The notes under the pieces were generated by a model. That model worked only from the letters and a program-made list of their open reading frames with translations. It had not been told where the DNA came from and did no database searches. Of a stretch of 64,000 nucleotides of DNA, positions 48,428-56,635 are shown piece after piece. A program made the translations under genes and the position numbers. This stretch comes from CAVWDU01 sp963753815 (lineage in GTDB: Bacteria > Pseudomonadota > Gammaproteobacteria > Pseudomonadales > Halieaceae), in NCBI GenBank assembly GCA_963753815.1, contig CAVWDU010000007.1, positions 372,001 through 436,000 of the forward strand. The letters run 5' to 3'. Positions within the stretch are counted from its first letter, which is position 1. The number at the start of each line of letters is the position of its first letter.

Positions 48428-48520
48428 TTACGGTGGTGCTGTTTTTCGGCGGTCGGTGATCGGGCCGACCAACTCGAAGACGGTTCCGTCAGGGTCGAGA
48501 CAACTGATGATGGCGCAGGC
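48428..48520 (-). pseudogene. C-terminal remnant of a VOC/glyoxalase gene
   Basis: The minus strand reads CAIISCLDPDGTVFELVGPI then TDRRKTAPP and a stop. DPDGTVFELVG is the standard last strand of VOC-fold proteins, including the metal-binding Glu. Nothing upstream (48521-48926) continues the fold in any frame. It is the relic of a lost gene. Confidence 0.5.
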
Positions 48521-48926
48521 GGAATTTTCTGTTCAAACCGGTCATCGCAAACCTCCTGGATGCATGGACACTGTTCGGGAGCATACTTGCTTGACTCAAA
48601 CAAGCATAGTTCGTTTCAGTGACCTGTCAAACAGGAAATCAAGGCCTGAACCCGCCCCTCCCGGGATCGGAGCGGCGCTCGAAGCAGGATTGAAGTCCAA
48701 GCGGTTTCGGGCTTACGGGGTTCGGGCTTAAGGTTGACGAGATATCAGAATATGGAGGGAGTTCGCAGGGCAATAATCTGCGGCTTGAAACCGGCGGCAA
48801 TCCGGGAAACAAAGAGCGCGCGAGAGGCGGCTGCGACAGGGCGCAGCCAGGACTCCGGGGCCGACCGGAATTTTTTTAATCCGGGCCAGCCCCGTCACGG
48901 GCCGTTCGCAAACGGCCAGAGGGACA
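48521..48926. other. Non-coding stretch
   Basis: 406 bases upstream of the VOC relic and downstream of the class II aldolase stop. Less GC-rich in places (48590-48660). No gene, repeat or promoter that I can support. Confidence 0.35.
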
Positions 48927-49718
48927 TCAATCGAGCAGTTCGGGCTGCTCGGCGACGATGACATCGTAGAGCGGTTGGAAACTGAACCTGCCGGCCAGCG
49001 GCGAACCCACGGTCTCACGGGTCTGCAACGCCACCGCATGCTCGATCAGCCGGGGGCTGCCGGCGGCCTCAGCGAGCAGCTGCGCCTGGCAGCTCCGCTC
49101 CAGGGTGATATACCACCAGGCCGCCGCATCGACCGTCTCCCCCACGGTGAGCAGGCCGTGATTCTGCAGGATCGCCGCCTTGCGACCGCCTAGCGCCGCG
49201 GCGATGCGCTCTCCCTCGCTGTTGTCCAGAACGACACCGGAGAAATCATCAAATACCACGTGGTCGTCATAGAACGCACAGGCGTCCTGGGTGATCGGAT
49301 CGAGCTTGCGACCGAGAGACGAAAATGCCTTGCCGTACACCGAATGTGAGTGAGCGGCAGCCACGATCGCAGGGTCAGACCGATGGATTTGTGAATGGAT
49401 GGTAAACGCCGCGCCGTTGAGCAGACCACTGCCCTCCACGACTTCCCCGGTGTGGGACACCAGCAACAGGTCGGAAACCCGCATCTGCTTGAAGCTGCGG
49501 CCCATGGGGTTCACCCAGAAGTGATCCTGGTGCTCCGGATCGCGGACCGTGATATGACCGGCCAGACCCTCGTCGAAACCGAACTTGCCGAACAGGCGGA
49601 ACGCCGCCGCCAGCCGCTGCTTGCGATCGGCCCGGATGTCCTCCACACTCTCGCCATGGGGGGTGAGATCGGCATCTTCAGCCATGTTCATTACGATGTT
49701 GTTCGCTGCTTCAGTCAC
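48927..49718 (-). CDS. Class II aldolase/adducin family protein
   Basis: 263 residues. A zinc-dependent aldolase fold like L-fuculose-phosphate aldolase and the adducin head. Seen are GLAGHITVRDPEHQDHFWVN, the paired zinc ligands in IVAAAHSHSVYGKAFSSLG (His-x-His), the third His in ILQNHGLLTVGETVDAA, and a Glu in the N-terminal region. Residues 1-25 precede the fold. Many family members act as 3-oxo acid decarboxylases or are uncharacterised; substrate open. It is divergent from a Crp/Fnr regulator 60 bp away, a probable regulatory pairing. Confidence 0.88.
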   Translation of the reverse strand: MTEAANNIVMNMAEDADLTPHGESVEDIRADRKQRLAAAFRLFGKFGFDEGLAGHITVRDPEHQDHFWVNPMGRSFKQMRVSDLLLVSHTGEVVEGSGLLNGAAFTIHSQIHRSDPAIVAAAHSHSVYGKAFSSLGRKLDPITQDACAFYDDHVVFDDFSGVVLDNSEGERIAAALGGRKAAILQNHGLLTVGETVDAAAWWYITLERSCQAQLLAEAAGSPRLIEHAVALQTRETVGSPLAGRFSFQPLYDVIVAEQPELLD

Positions 49719-49778
49719 TGTCTGTCTCCTGTCCTGCAGCGGCCACCTGGCCGCGGTTCTAGAAGTGGCAATGCAGCC

Positions 49779-50387
49779 GTGACTGCACTACCGGTCAGGG
49801 AGCGGTTCCAGCGCTGGCTGGACCAGCACGGCGTTTCCGACCCCGGGAGCATCGCCGACTGGCTCGCTCACCTCAACGCCACCCGCTATGAACCGGGCGA
49901 CCACCTGGTGCGCTGCGGTGAACGCAGCGACACGCTGTTCCTGCTGGAGAGCGGGCTTGTCCGTCTCTACTACAGCACGCCCGACGGGCGCGAACGCAAC
50001 AAGGCGTTCTACCGCGGGGGCCAGGTCACGGGGCCGGTCAGCGCGGCAATCAGCGACAGCGCGGCCCCTTTTTCCATCGAGTCCCTCGAACCCACCGAGG
50101 CCATCAGCTTTCGCTTTCGCGATCTGCTCGCCGCCGCCGACGCGGACCCGGCGGTATCGCGCCTGTACCGCGACATGCTGGCCGACGCTTTCATCCGCAA
50201 CGAGCAGCGCGAGGCCATGCTGCTGACCGCAAACGCCGAGCAGCGCTACCGCTGGGTACTGGCTCATGAGCCGGACCTGCCGGGGCGTGTGCCCCAGTTC
50301 CACCTCGCCTCGTACCTCGGTATCGACGCGGTGTCACTCTCCAGGATCAAGCGCAAGATTAAGGCCGATGACGATCCCGCGCATTAA
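49779..50387 (+). CDS. Crp/Fnr-family transcription regulator
   Basis: 202 residues from a GTG at 49779; the upstream open frame lies on the opposite side of the aldolase gene and is not convincing. A cyclic-nucleotide-binding beta-barrel (RYEPGDHLVRCGERSDTLFL, LLESGLVRLYYSTPDGRERN) is followed by a C-terminal winged helix with LASYLGIDAVSLSRIKRKIK. No FNR-type cysteine cluster is present, so it is not an oxygen sensor of that kind. The PDGRERNKAFYRGG element resembles Crp-like proteins responding to unknown ligands. Probably controls the adjacent aldolase gene. Confidence 0.88.
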   Translation: MTALPVRERFQRWLDQHGVSDPGSIADWLAHLNATRYEPGDHLVRCGERSDTLFLLESGLVRLYYSTPDGRERNKAFYRGGQVTGPVSAAISDSAAPFSIESLEPTEAISFRFRDLLAAADADPAVSRLYRDMLADAFIRNEQREAMLLTANAEQRYRWVLAHEPDLPGRVPQFHLASYLGIDAVSLSRIKRKIKADDDPAH

Positions 50388-50560
50388 CAAATGCTAAGAC
50401 ACAGCGTGGTTAACCCGCACTGGATCGCCGGCTGGACCAGGCGCCCAACCTTGGGGGGATCACAAGCGGCTGGGCTATAGTGTCAGCAACAGCATCGCCG
50501 AGTGACGGGTGCGCGATGCGGGAGCAACAATGACAACGAACAGGTAAACAGGGGAACGGA

Positions 50561-51263
50561 TTGAAGACCATCGGACTGCTGGGCGGCATGAGCTGGGAGA
50601 GCACCGAGGGCTACTACCGCGCCATCAACGAGGGTGTCAGTCGCAGGCTGGGCGGCCTGCACTCGGCACAGATCGCGCTGTACAGCGTCGATTTCGCACC
50701 GGTGGAGCAGGCCCAGCATGCAGGTGACTGGCAGGCCGCGGCAAAGCTCTTGTGTGACGCCGCGCGCAGAGTCGAGGCGGCCGGGGCGGATTTTCTCCTT
50801 GATCTGTACCAACACCATGCACAAGCTGGCGCCGGAGATCGAGGCCGCTGTCGGTATCCCCCTGCTGCACATTGCCGACGCCACCGCGCAAGCCCTGGCG
50901 CGGGAAGGCAAAAAACGTGCAGGGCTGCTGGGCACCGCGTTCACCATGGAACAGGATTTCTACACCGGCCGACTGGCCAACGGCCACGGCGTCGAGGTGC
51001 TGGTGCCGACAGCAGCGGACCGGCAGCTGGTGCACCGCGTGATCTACGAGGAGCTGTGCCGGGGCACGATAGACGCCGGGTCACGTCGCGAGTACCTGCG
51101 CATTATCGAGGAGCTCGCAGCTCGGGGCGCCGAAGCCGTCATCCTGGGCTGCACTGAAATCGGCATGCTGGTAACCCAGCCGGACACGCCGGTCAGGCTG
51201 TTTGACACCACCGCCATTCACGCTGAAGCGGCGGTCGCCACCGCCCTGGGCGACAGCCAATGA
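50561..51263 (+). pseudogene. Aspartate/glutamate racemase family protein, one frameshift
   Basis: Starts with TTG at 50561 (GGGGAA before it). The first frame gives KTIGLLGGMSWESTEGYYRA and AAGADFLL, then goes wrong at CTCCTTGATC (about 50800). Removing one T restores LICTNTMHKLAPEIEAAVGI with the first catalytic Cys. The second frame then carries VILGCTEIGMLV with the second Cys and ends at 51263. The repaired protein is about 233 residues, the family length. Both catalytic cysteines survive, and a single extra T in CTG is likely to be a sequencing error. Confidence 0.78.
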
Positions 51264-51327
51264 GCCAATTTATATCCGCGCTGTTGCTCAAGCGTGCTGC
51301 GTCGAAGGCTACTTAAAGGAGTGACCG

Positions 51328-51645
51328 ATGAGCAGAATCGTAATCGTTGCCTACCGGCCCAAGCCTGGCAGGGCGACCGAACTGGCAGCATTGATGAGCA
51401 CACACCTTGCGACCCTGCGTGAGCAGGACCTGGTGACCGACCGGGAGGCAATCACCATGCAGGCCGCAGACGGCACAGTCGTCGAGGTGTTCGAGTGGCA
51501 ATCCGCTGCGGCCATTGAAGCGGCGCACGGGAACCCCGCGGTGCAGGTGATGTGGGCGCGCTACGCCGAAGTGTGTGACTACATTCCCGTCGCGGAGGTC
51601 CCCGAGGCGCAACAGCTGTTCTCGGAATTCACACCCATCGGATGA
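51328..51645 (+). CDS. Small antibiotic-biosynthesis-monooxygenase-like (ABM fold) protein
   Basis: 105 residues with AAAGGAG before the ATG. The opening SRIVIVAYRPKPGRATELAA and the later VVEVFEWQSAAAIEAAHGNP, then VMWARYAEVCDYIPV are typical of the ferredoxin-like ABM dimeric alpha-beta barrel family. These include haem-degrading and quinol monooxygenases but also many of unknown function. It may be co-transcribed with the racemase, 64 bp upstream. Confidence 0.65.
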   Translation: MSRIVIVAYRPKPGRATELAALMSTHLATLREQDLVTDREAITMQAADGTVVEVFEWQSAAAIEAAHGNPAVQVMWARYAEVCDYIPVAEVPEAQQLFSEFTPIG

Positions 51646-51686
51646 GCCGCGCCCCGGGATCGGGATCAGAGGGGGGTCGGTCGTGT

Positions 51687-51730
<44 letters not shown>

Positions 51731-51793
51731 AATCCATTGACACAGCGACGGTGAAAGCACAAGCTCGGCAGAGATTTTCAGGGCCAACTAGAG

Positions 51794-52480
51794 ATGTACA
51801 CACTACACATCGCCAATAAAAACTACTCTTCGTGGTCGCTCCGGCCCTGGCTCCTGATGCGCATGCTCGACATACCCTTCGAAGAGGTTCTACACGTATT
51901 CGGCGAACCCGGAGACTGGTCCGAGTACCGCGAAACCAACCCGTCCGGCCTGGTGCCGGCACTGGTGGACGCACGGGAGTTGGTATGGGATTCACTGGCA
52001 ATCGTCGAGTACCTCGCCGAGCATCATGCGGGCGTGTGGCCGCGAGAACCGCAGGTGCGAAGTTGGGCGCGCTGCGCGGCGGCCGAAATGCACGCGGGTT
52101 TTGCGGAATTGCGCGCGGTCTGCTCCATGAACTGCGGTATCCGGGTGGCATTGAAACAGGTATCTCCCGGCCTCAGTCGTGATCTTGCGCGGCTCGATGA
52201 GCTATGGCAGGACGGCCTGGCTCGATTCGGCGGTCCCTTTCTCGCGGGCGATGAGTTCACAGCGGTAGACGCGTTCTATGCCCCGGTGGCTTTCCGGGTG
52301 CAGACCTTCGACCTGGCGTTGAGCTCCATCAGCTCCGCCTATGTGCAGCGTTTGCTCGAGCTGAAACCGATGCAGGACTGGTACCGGCAGGCCCTCGACG
52401 AGCCCTACCGCGATGAACCGCACGACGCGGAGATTGCCACGGTGGGGAACATCACCGAGGATTTGCGCACGCCGGCTTGA
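51794..52480 (+). CDS. Glutathione S-transferase
   Basis: 228 residues. The N-terminal thioredoxin-like domain starts YTLHIANKNYSSWSLRPWLL with the catalytic Ser of the SSWSLRP motif, as in the YfcF/zeta-like bacterial GSTs, followed by TNPSGLVPALV (cis-Pro) and the glutathione site DSLAIVEYLAE. The helical C-terminal domain has AVDAFYAPVAFRVQTF, the conserved folding Asp in the N-capping box. Cytosolic detoxification or isomerase role. Confidence 0.9.
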   Translation: MYTLHIANKNYSSWSLRPWLLMRMLDIPFEEVLHVFGEPGDWSEYRETNPSGLVPALVDARELVWDSLAIVEYLAEHHAGVWPREPQVRSWARCAAAEMHAGFAELRAVCSMNCGIRVALKQVSPGLSRDLARLDELWQDGLARFGGPFLAGDEFTAVDAFYAPVAFRVQTFDLALSSISSAYVQRLLELKPMQDWYRQALDEPYRDEPHDAEIATVGNITEDLRTPA

Positions 52481-52662
52481 AGCGAAAACGCCTCGTTGGA
52501 TCGTGGCGCAGCACGCGGTGCTCAACAACGCTGCGAGCCAAAGTGACAAGTATACGTATTTCCCTTGGCTTGCCGGGTGAGGCAGCGTCCCGGGGGGCTG
52601 TTTGCCCGGGTCCATTTCCCTAACTGAATCCCGACGGGTTCTCATCATGGAGTAGCGACACA

Positions 52663-53154
52663 ATGACCTATCCCAGAACGTTTTCACATATCGGAATTTC
52701 AGTACCGGATGTCGAAAAAGCCGTAGCGTTCTACAGCACCGTCATGGGCTGGTACCCGATCATGACACCCACGGAAATTACCGAGGAGTCTGAATCGGCC
52801 ATTGGCCAGATGTGCATCGACGTTTTCGGCGCCGGCTGGGGCTCATTTAAAATTGCTCACATGTCCACCGGCGATCGCATCGGTGTGGAAATGTTCGAGT
52901 TCCCCAATAACGAACCACCGGGCGAATTTCAATACTGGAAAACCAGCACGTTCCACTTCTGTGTGCAGGATCCCGATATAGAGGGTCTGGTGGAAAAAAT
53001 CGTCGAGCACGGCGGCAGGCAGCGCATGCCGATCCGCGAGTATTACCCGGGCGAGAAACCCTACCGCATGTGCTACGTCGAGGACCCGTTCGGTCTGATC
53101 TTCGAAGTGTACTCACATAGTTACGAGCTGACCTATTCCGCGGGAGCATACTGA
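52663..53154 (+). CDS. VOC-fold protein (lactoylglutathione-lyase/dioxygenase superfamily)
   Basis: 163 residues. RTFSHIGISVPDVEKAVAFY starts the first module with the metal-binding His, GVEMFEF ends it, and the second starts TSTFHFCVQDPDIEGLVEKI (His) and ends YVEDPFGLIFEVYSH (Glu), so the full four-ligand metal site is preserved. That supports an active metalloenzyme. It lies alone after the GST gene, followed by the second MITE-like element. Confidence 0.85.
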   Translation: MTYPRTFSHIGISVPDVEKAVAFYSTVMGWYPIMTPTEITEESESAIGQMCIDVFGAGWGSFKIAHMSTGDRIGVEMFEFPNNEPPGEFQYWKTSTFHFCVQDPDIEGLVEKIVEHGGRQRMPIREYYPGEKPYRMCYVEDPFGLIFEVYSHSYELTYSAGAY

Positions 53155-53259
53155 CAGCACCGGCTCGCAGGGCTCCCGGCATGCGGCGGGACAACTCGCA
53201 TAAACCAGCCGGGGGGTGGACGGTTCGCCTGGCTTCAGTCAGGCTGTCGAATCCGGTGC

Positions 53260-53381
53260 TAACCCGCCTCGCTCACCGACTGGCTGCTGCGGTCGTCCCG
53301 AGAATTATCTGACAGTGCGTTCTACCGCCAGACCAGCGCCAGGCTACCCGCGCTACGACAATCCGTGAGCGATGCGGGCTA
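53260..53381. mobile_element. MITE-like element, copy 2 (about 122 bp)
   Basis: Inverted-repeat ends TAACCCGCCTCGCTCACCGA and, on the complement of the right side, TAGCCCGCATCGCTCACGGA. It shares the internal blocks CTGACAGTGCGTTCT (53309-53323) and AGCGCCAGGCTAC (53335-53347) with copy 1 at 35.6 kb, and lacks the 57-bp middle part, probably by deletion between CCAGAC repeats. It ends 24 bp before the small membrane protein gene. Confidence 0.72.
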
Positions 53382-53404
53382 AGCTCGATCACCAGGGAGG
53401 CAAA

Positions 53405-53656
53405 ATGACGTTTGCAAAACATCTCCGCCAGACCATTGGCACTGTTTTTCTGGCATCGCTCGCACTGGGGCTGGTGATCGCGGTGCTGCTGCTCACGGTG
53501 GAGGGGGTTGAGGGGACAATTTCCCTGGAACTCGGGCGAGGCGACGCACCCTGGTTTCTCATCGGCATACCGCTCAGCCTGACATTGCTGGCCGTTATAA
53601 CCAGCCCCCTTTCTTACCTTTTGCAGCGTATTTGGAACCGCTTGTGGCGATGCTGA
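53405..53656 (+). CDS. Small two-helix membrane protein
   Basis: 83 residues from the ATG at 53405 with AGGGAGG 5 bases upstream. Two membrane segments (GTVFLASLALGLVIAVLLLT and WFLIGIPLSLTLLAVITSPL) separated by a polar loop. No family recognised; the strong ribosome site and hydrophobic pattern support a real gene. The adjacent MITE-like element may influence its transcription. Confidence 0.6.
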   Translation: MTFAKHLRQTIGTVFLASLALGLVIAVLLLTVEGVEGTISLELGRGDAPWFLIGIPLSLTLLAVITSPLSYLLQRIWNRLWRC

Positions 53657-53905
53657 AACACGCCGCCGAACCGCCCGCGTACTAAACACCTCCATGGCCA
53701 TCACGCCAACGGTAGGCCGAGCGCAGATTACCGCCCGGCACCGGGACTCGCTCAGCGAATTCCCGCTCGGCCAGGGCTGGCACATCCAGTACAACGAGAT
53801 CAACTTCCGCGATAGCGGCGACAGCATTGTCAAAACCCATGCAAATGCTATCTTTCAACAGGCGTACAGGAAACTACCGCCGCCAAACTCTCGAGGAGCA
53901 CGCCC

Positions 53906-55150
53906 ATGACCGCAGCACCGGCACCCCTGCCCGACCCCTCTGCGGCCAGCCTTGCCGATATTGATATCAGCGACCCACGCCTGCTGGAGCAGGACAGCTG
54001 GCGCCCGTACTTCGCCCGCCTGCGCAACGAGGACCCGGTGCACTACCAGGAGAACAGCCCCTTCGGCCCGTTCTGGTCCATTACGCGGTTCGACGACATC
54101 ATGGCCGTGGACAGTGACCACGCCACGTTCTCCTCCGAGCCGATCATCTTTCTCGGCGACCTCGGTGACGATCTCAAACTGCAGAGCTTCATCAACACCG
54201 ACCCGCCGAAACACGATGTGCAACGGCAGGCAGTGCAGCCGGTGGTCGCGCCCACCAACCTGGCCGCCATGGAAGCGCTGATCCGCCAGCGGGTCTGCGA
54301 CATCCTGGACGGACTGCCGGTCGGTGAGGAATTCGACTGGGTGGAAAACGTCTCCATCAACCTCACCACGCAGATGCTGGCCACCCTGTTCGACTTCCCC
54401 TTCGAGGAGCGCCGCAAGCTGACCTACTGGTCGGACATCACGGTTGGAACGCCGGAAATCGCCGGCGGCACGGTAGACCCGGAGGAGAGATTGCGGGGAC
54501 TGCAGGAATGCCTGGACCGATTCACGGCACTCTGGCACGAGCGCAAAGGCACCGAGGGCGGTATCGACCTGATATCGCTGCTGCAGCGCAACCCCGACAC
54601 CGCCGACATGGTCGAGCAACCCATGGTGTTTCTCGGCAATCTCACCCTGTTGATCGTCGGCGGTAACGACACCACCCGCAACTCCGCCAGCGGGGGTGTC
54701 GTCGCGCTCAACCAGAACCCGGCGGAGTACGACAAGCTGCGAGCCAACCCCGGCCTGATTCCGTCCATGGTCTCGGAGATCATCCGCTGGCAGACACCGC
54801 TGGCCCATATGCGCCGCACCGCCACCACCGATGTCGAATTCGGCGGCAAACAGATTCGCAAGGGTGACAAGGTGGTGATGTGGTACCTGTCCGGCAATCA
54901 CGATGAAACCGCCATCGAAAAGGCCGACCAGTTCATTATCGACCGCAAGAACCCACGCCGGCACCTGTCTTTCGGTTTCGGCATACACCGCTGCATGGGC
55001 AACCGGCTGGCCGAAATGCAGCTGCGCATTCTCTGGGAAGAGATCATGCAGCGATTCAGCTTCGTGGAAGTCGTCGGCCAACCCGAGCGGGTGTTGTCCA
55101 ATTTCGTCCGCGGCTACAAGAAGCTGCCGGTGATGCTGCACCCGCTATAG
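53906..55150 (+). CDS. Cytochrome P450, CYP153-type alkane/fatty-acid terminal hydroxylase
   Basis: 414 residues. The resemblance to CYP153A from Marinobacter is close along the whole chain: PVHYQENSPFGPFWSITRFD, FINTDPPKHDVQRQAVQPVV, LTLLIVGGNDTTRNSASGGV (I helix with the oxygen-activation Thr), MVSEIIRWQTPLAHMRRTAT (ExxR helix), and the haem loop SFGFGIHRCMGNRLA with Cys363 as iron ligand. Such soluble P450s hydroxylate medium-chain alkanes or fatty acids at the terminal carbon using ferredoxin and ferredoxin reductase, neither of which is in this window. The N-terminus is shorter than that of CYP153A33 by about 40 residues. Confidence 0.92.
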   Translation: MTAAPAPLPDPSAASLADIDISDPRLLEQDSWRPYFARLRNEDPVHYQENSPFGPFWSITRFDDIMAVDSDHATFSSEPIIFLGDLGDDLKLQSFINTDPPKHDVQRQAVQPVVAPTNLAAMEALIRQRVCDILDGLPVGEEFDWVENVSINLTTQMLATLFDFPFEERRKLTYWSDITVGTPEIAGGTVDPEERLRGLQECLDRFTALWHERKGTEGGIDLISLLQRNPDTADMVEQPMVFLGNLTLLIVGGNDTTRNSASGGVVALNQNPAEYDKLRANPGLIPSMVSEIIRWQTPLAHMRRTATTDVEFGGKQIRKGDKVVMWYLSGNHDETAIEKADQFIIDRKNPRRHLSFGFGIHRCMGNRLAEMQLRILWEEIMQRFSFVEVVGQPERVLSNFVRGYKKLPVMLHPL

Positions 55151-55215
55151 CGTGGTCTCTGCATGTGCACGGCGGCGGCCCGGGGTACCATCCCCGTGGC
55201 ATCGGCCCCCCGAGC

Positions 55216-55812
55216 TTACCTGCGCAGCAGGAACTGGTCATCCCACACGTTGACCATCTCCACACTACCTTCCATCTCCTCCAGGAAGTCCTTCACCGCT
55301 CGCTTGACCTGGAGGTCCCCGGGCGCCTCGCGCGGCGCCCAGGTATAGTCGTCACCGGCGATGTAGCCACCGGGCCTGACCTTCGGGTAATAGGCTCGAA
55401 GATCTTCCAGAACATAGTCGTAATGATGATTGCCGTCGATGTAAACCCAGTCGAAATAGGCGTCGTCGAATGCCTTGACTGCCTCGCTGGAAAACTCACG
55501 GTGAAAGTGGACGTTTCCTGCGCCATCGAACATCGACTGTACGCCTTCAAAAATAGCGTCCATATCGGATTGATTCTGCGCTACCCGCCCGCCGTACATG
55601 CGCTCGCCAAAATCGGGCTGGAATGCCCAGGGGTCTATGAGGTGAAAGGCCCGGGGCTGCAGCTGATCCATCACCATCCGGCTGAAGCGTCCTTTCCAAA
55701 CCCCAATCTCAGCACACACCGCATCGGCAGGCAGTACCGCCAGCAGTTCTTCACGTGCGCTGGGGGCACCGCCCGCCCGCGCGAGTTGTGCCCACCATTT
55801 TTTTAGTGCCAT
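55216..55812 (-). CDS. Class I SAM-dependent methyltransferase
   Basis: 198 residues from the ATG at 55812. The SAM-binding Rossmann start AVCAEIGVWKGRFSRMVMDQ is at residues 31-50; YFDWVYIDGNHHYDYVLEDL and GGYIAGDDYTW mark the Methyltransf_24-type subfamily (acidic loops after beta-4 and beta-5). The substrate is unknown; relatives lie in cell-surface or antibiotic pathways. It is convergent with the P450 gene. Confidence 0.82.
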   Translation of the reverse strand: MALKKWWAQLARAGGAPSAREELLAVLPADAVCAEIGVWKGRFSRMVMDQLQPRAFHLIDPWAFQPDFGERMYGGRVAQNQSDMDAIFEGVQSMFDGAGNVHFHREFSSEAVKAFDDAYFDWVYIDGNHHYDYVLEDLRAYYPKVRPGGYIAGDDYTWAPREAPGDLQVKRAVKDFLEEMEGSVEMVNVWDDQFLLRR

Positions 55813-56118
55813 GTGGAAATCTCCAACGTCGCAACCGACTGCGACAGACTCTACCGGCATCCGGTGGTCCGTTACAAGGCCGCGACCGCGGGTCTGCAAC
55901 GTCGCATTGGTGCCGGCCGGCGGCGTCAGGTCTGGCGATCGCAATCCGCGGCGTCACCGCGGATAACTGCTCTGACACCCGGGGCCGCTGCGCTTGCCGT
56001 TCTGTCGCCGTCGCTTTACTGTCGCAACTGAGCCCTTACCAGCACCAACAACGATTGCGGCCATCACGACCTGGATGGCCGGCAAGCGACCCGCAGCACA
56101 GCGGGCAAGGTTTCCACA
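55813..56118. other. Non-coding stretch before arfB
   Basis: 306 bases, divergent between the methyltransferase and arfB. I see no convincing operator, repeat or gene; frames open here lack ribosome sites. Confidence 0.35.
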
Positions 56119-56553
56119 ATGACGAGCGAAAACAACCGGATCGAACTTGCCCCGCGCATCAGCGTACCCCGGAGTGAACTTGAGCTCACCGCCACCCGGG
56201 CGCAGGGCCCCGGTGGCCAGAATGTCAACAAGGTTTCTTCCGCCGTTCAGCTGCGGTTCGACGTGGCCGCTTCTTCCCTGCCAGAGGCCGTCAAATCCCG
56301 GCTTTTATCGCGCCGCGACCGTCGCCTGACCCGCGACGGGGTCCTGCTGATCAAGTCGCAGCAGCACCGCACCCAGGAGAGGAACCGGGCAGACGCTATC
56401 GAACGACTCGCCGGGCTGGTGTCTGAGGCGGCGGCAGTGGTCCCGACCCGGGTTCCGACCCGGCCGAGCCGGTCAGCCCGCCGTCGTCGGATGGAGGCGA
56501 AAAATCGCCGGGGCCAATTGAAACGTCTGCGCGGCCGGGTCGACCAGGACTGA
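56119..56553 (+). CDS. arfB: Alternative ribosome-rescue factor/peptidyl-tRNA hydrolase ArfB
   Basis: 144 residues. It frees ribosomes stalled on truncated mRNA. The catalytic GGQ motif (Gly32-Gly33-Gln34 in RAQGPGGQNVNKVSSAV) is in the release-factor domain, and the C-terminal tail rich in Arg and Lys (RSARRRRMEAKNRRGQLKRL) would enter the empty mRNA channel. Length and layout match E. coli YaeJ. Monocistronic. Confidence 0.93.
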   Translation: MTSENNRIELAPRISVPRSELELTATRAQGPGGQNVNKVSSAVQLRFDVAASSLPEAVKSRLLSRRDRRLTRDGVLLIKSQQHRTQERNRADAIERLAGLVSEAAAVVPTRVPTRPSRSARRRRMEAKNRRGQLKRLRGRVDQD

Positions 56554-56635
56554 TCCCTGGCCCTTCAGCCCGGGTAAGACCGGCAGTCTGTCGGACTTGG
56601 GCTGATCGCGACGGACGCCCAAGTCCCACAGACTG

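Noticed and set aside
48728..49039. 103-codon minus-strand frame overlapping the aldolase 3' end
   Set aside because: Alternative frame of the aldolase end plus non-coding sequence; no protein-like features.
53843..53858. TTCAAC-AGGC-GTACAG as a fourth TetR operator near the P450 gene
   Set aside because: Only one half-site matches; the second half has too many differences from GTTGAA.
53694..53909. 71-codon frame before the P450 gene
   Set aside because: No ribosome site, no family resemblance; overlaps the P450 start.
53855..55141. 428-codon minus-strand frame
   Set aside because: Antisense to the CYP153-type P450 gene, which is unmistakable.
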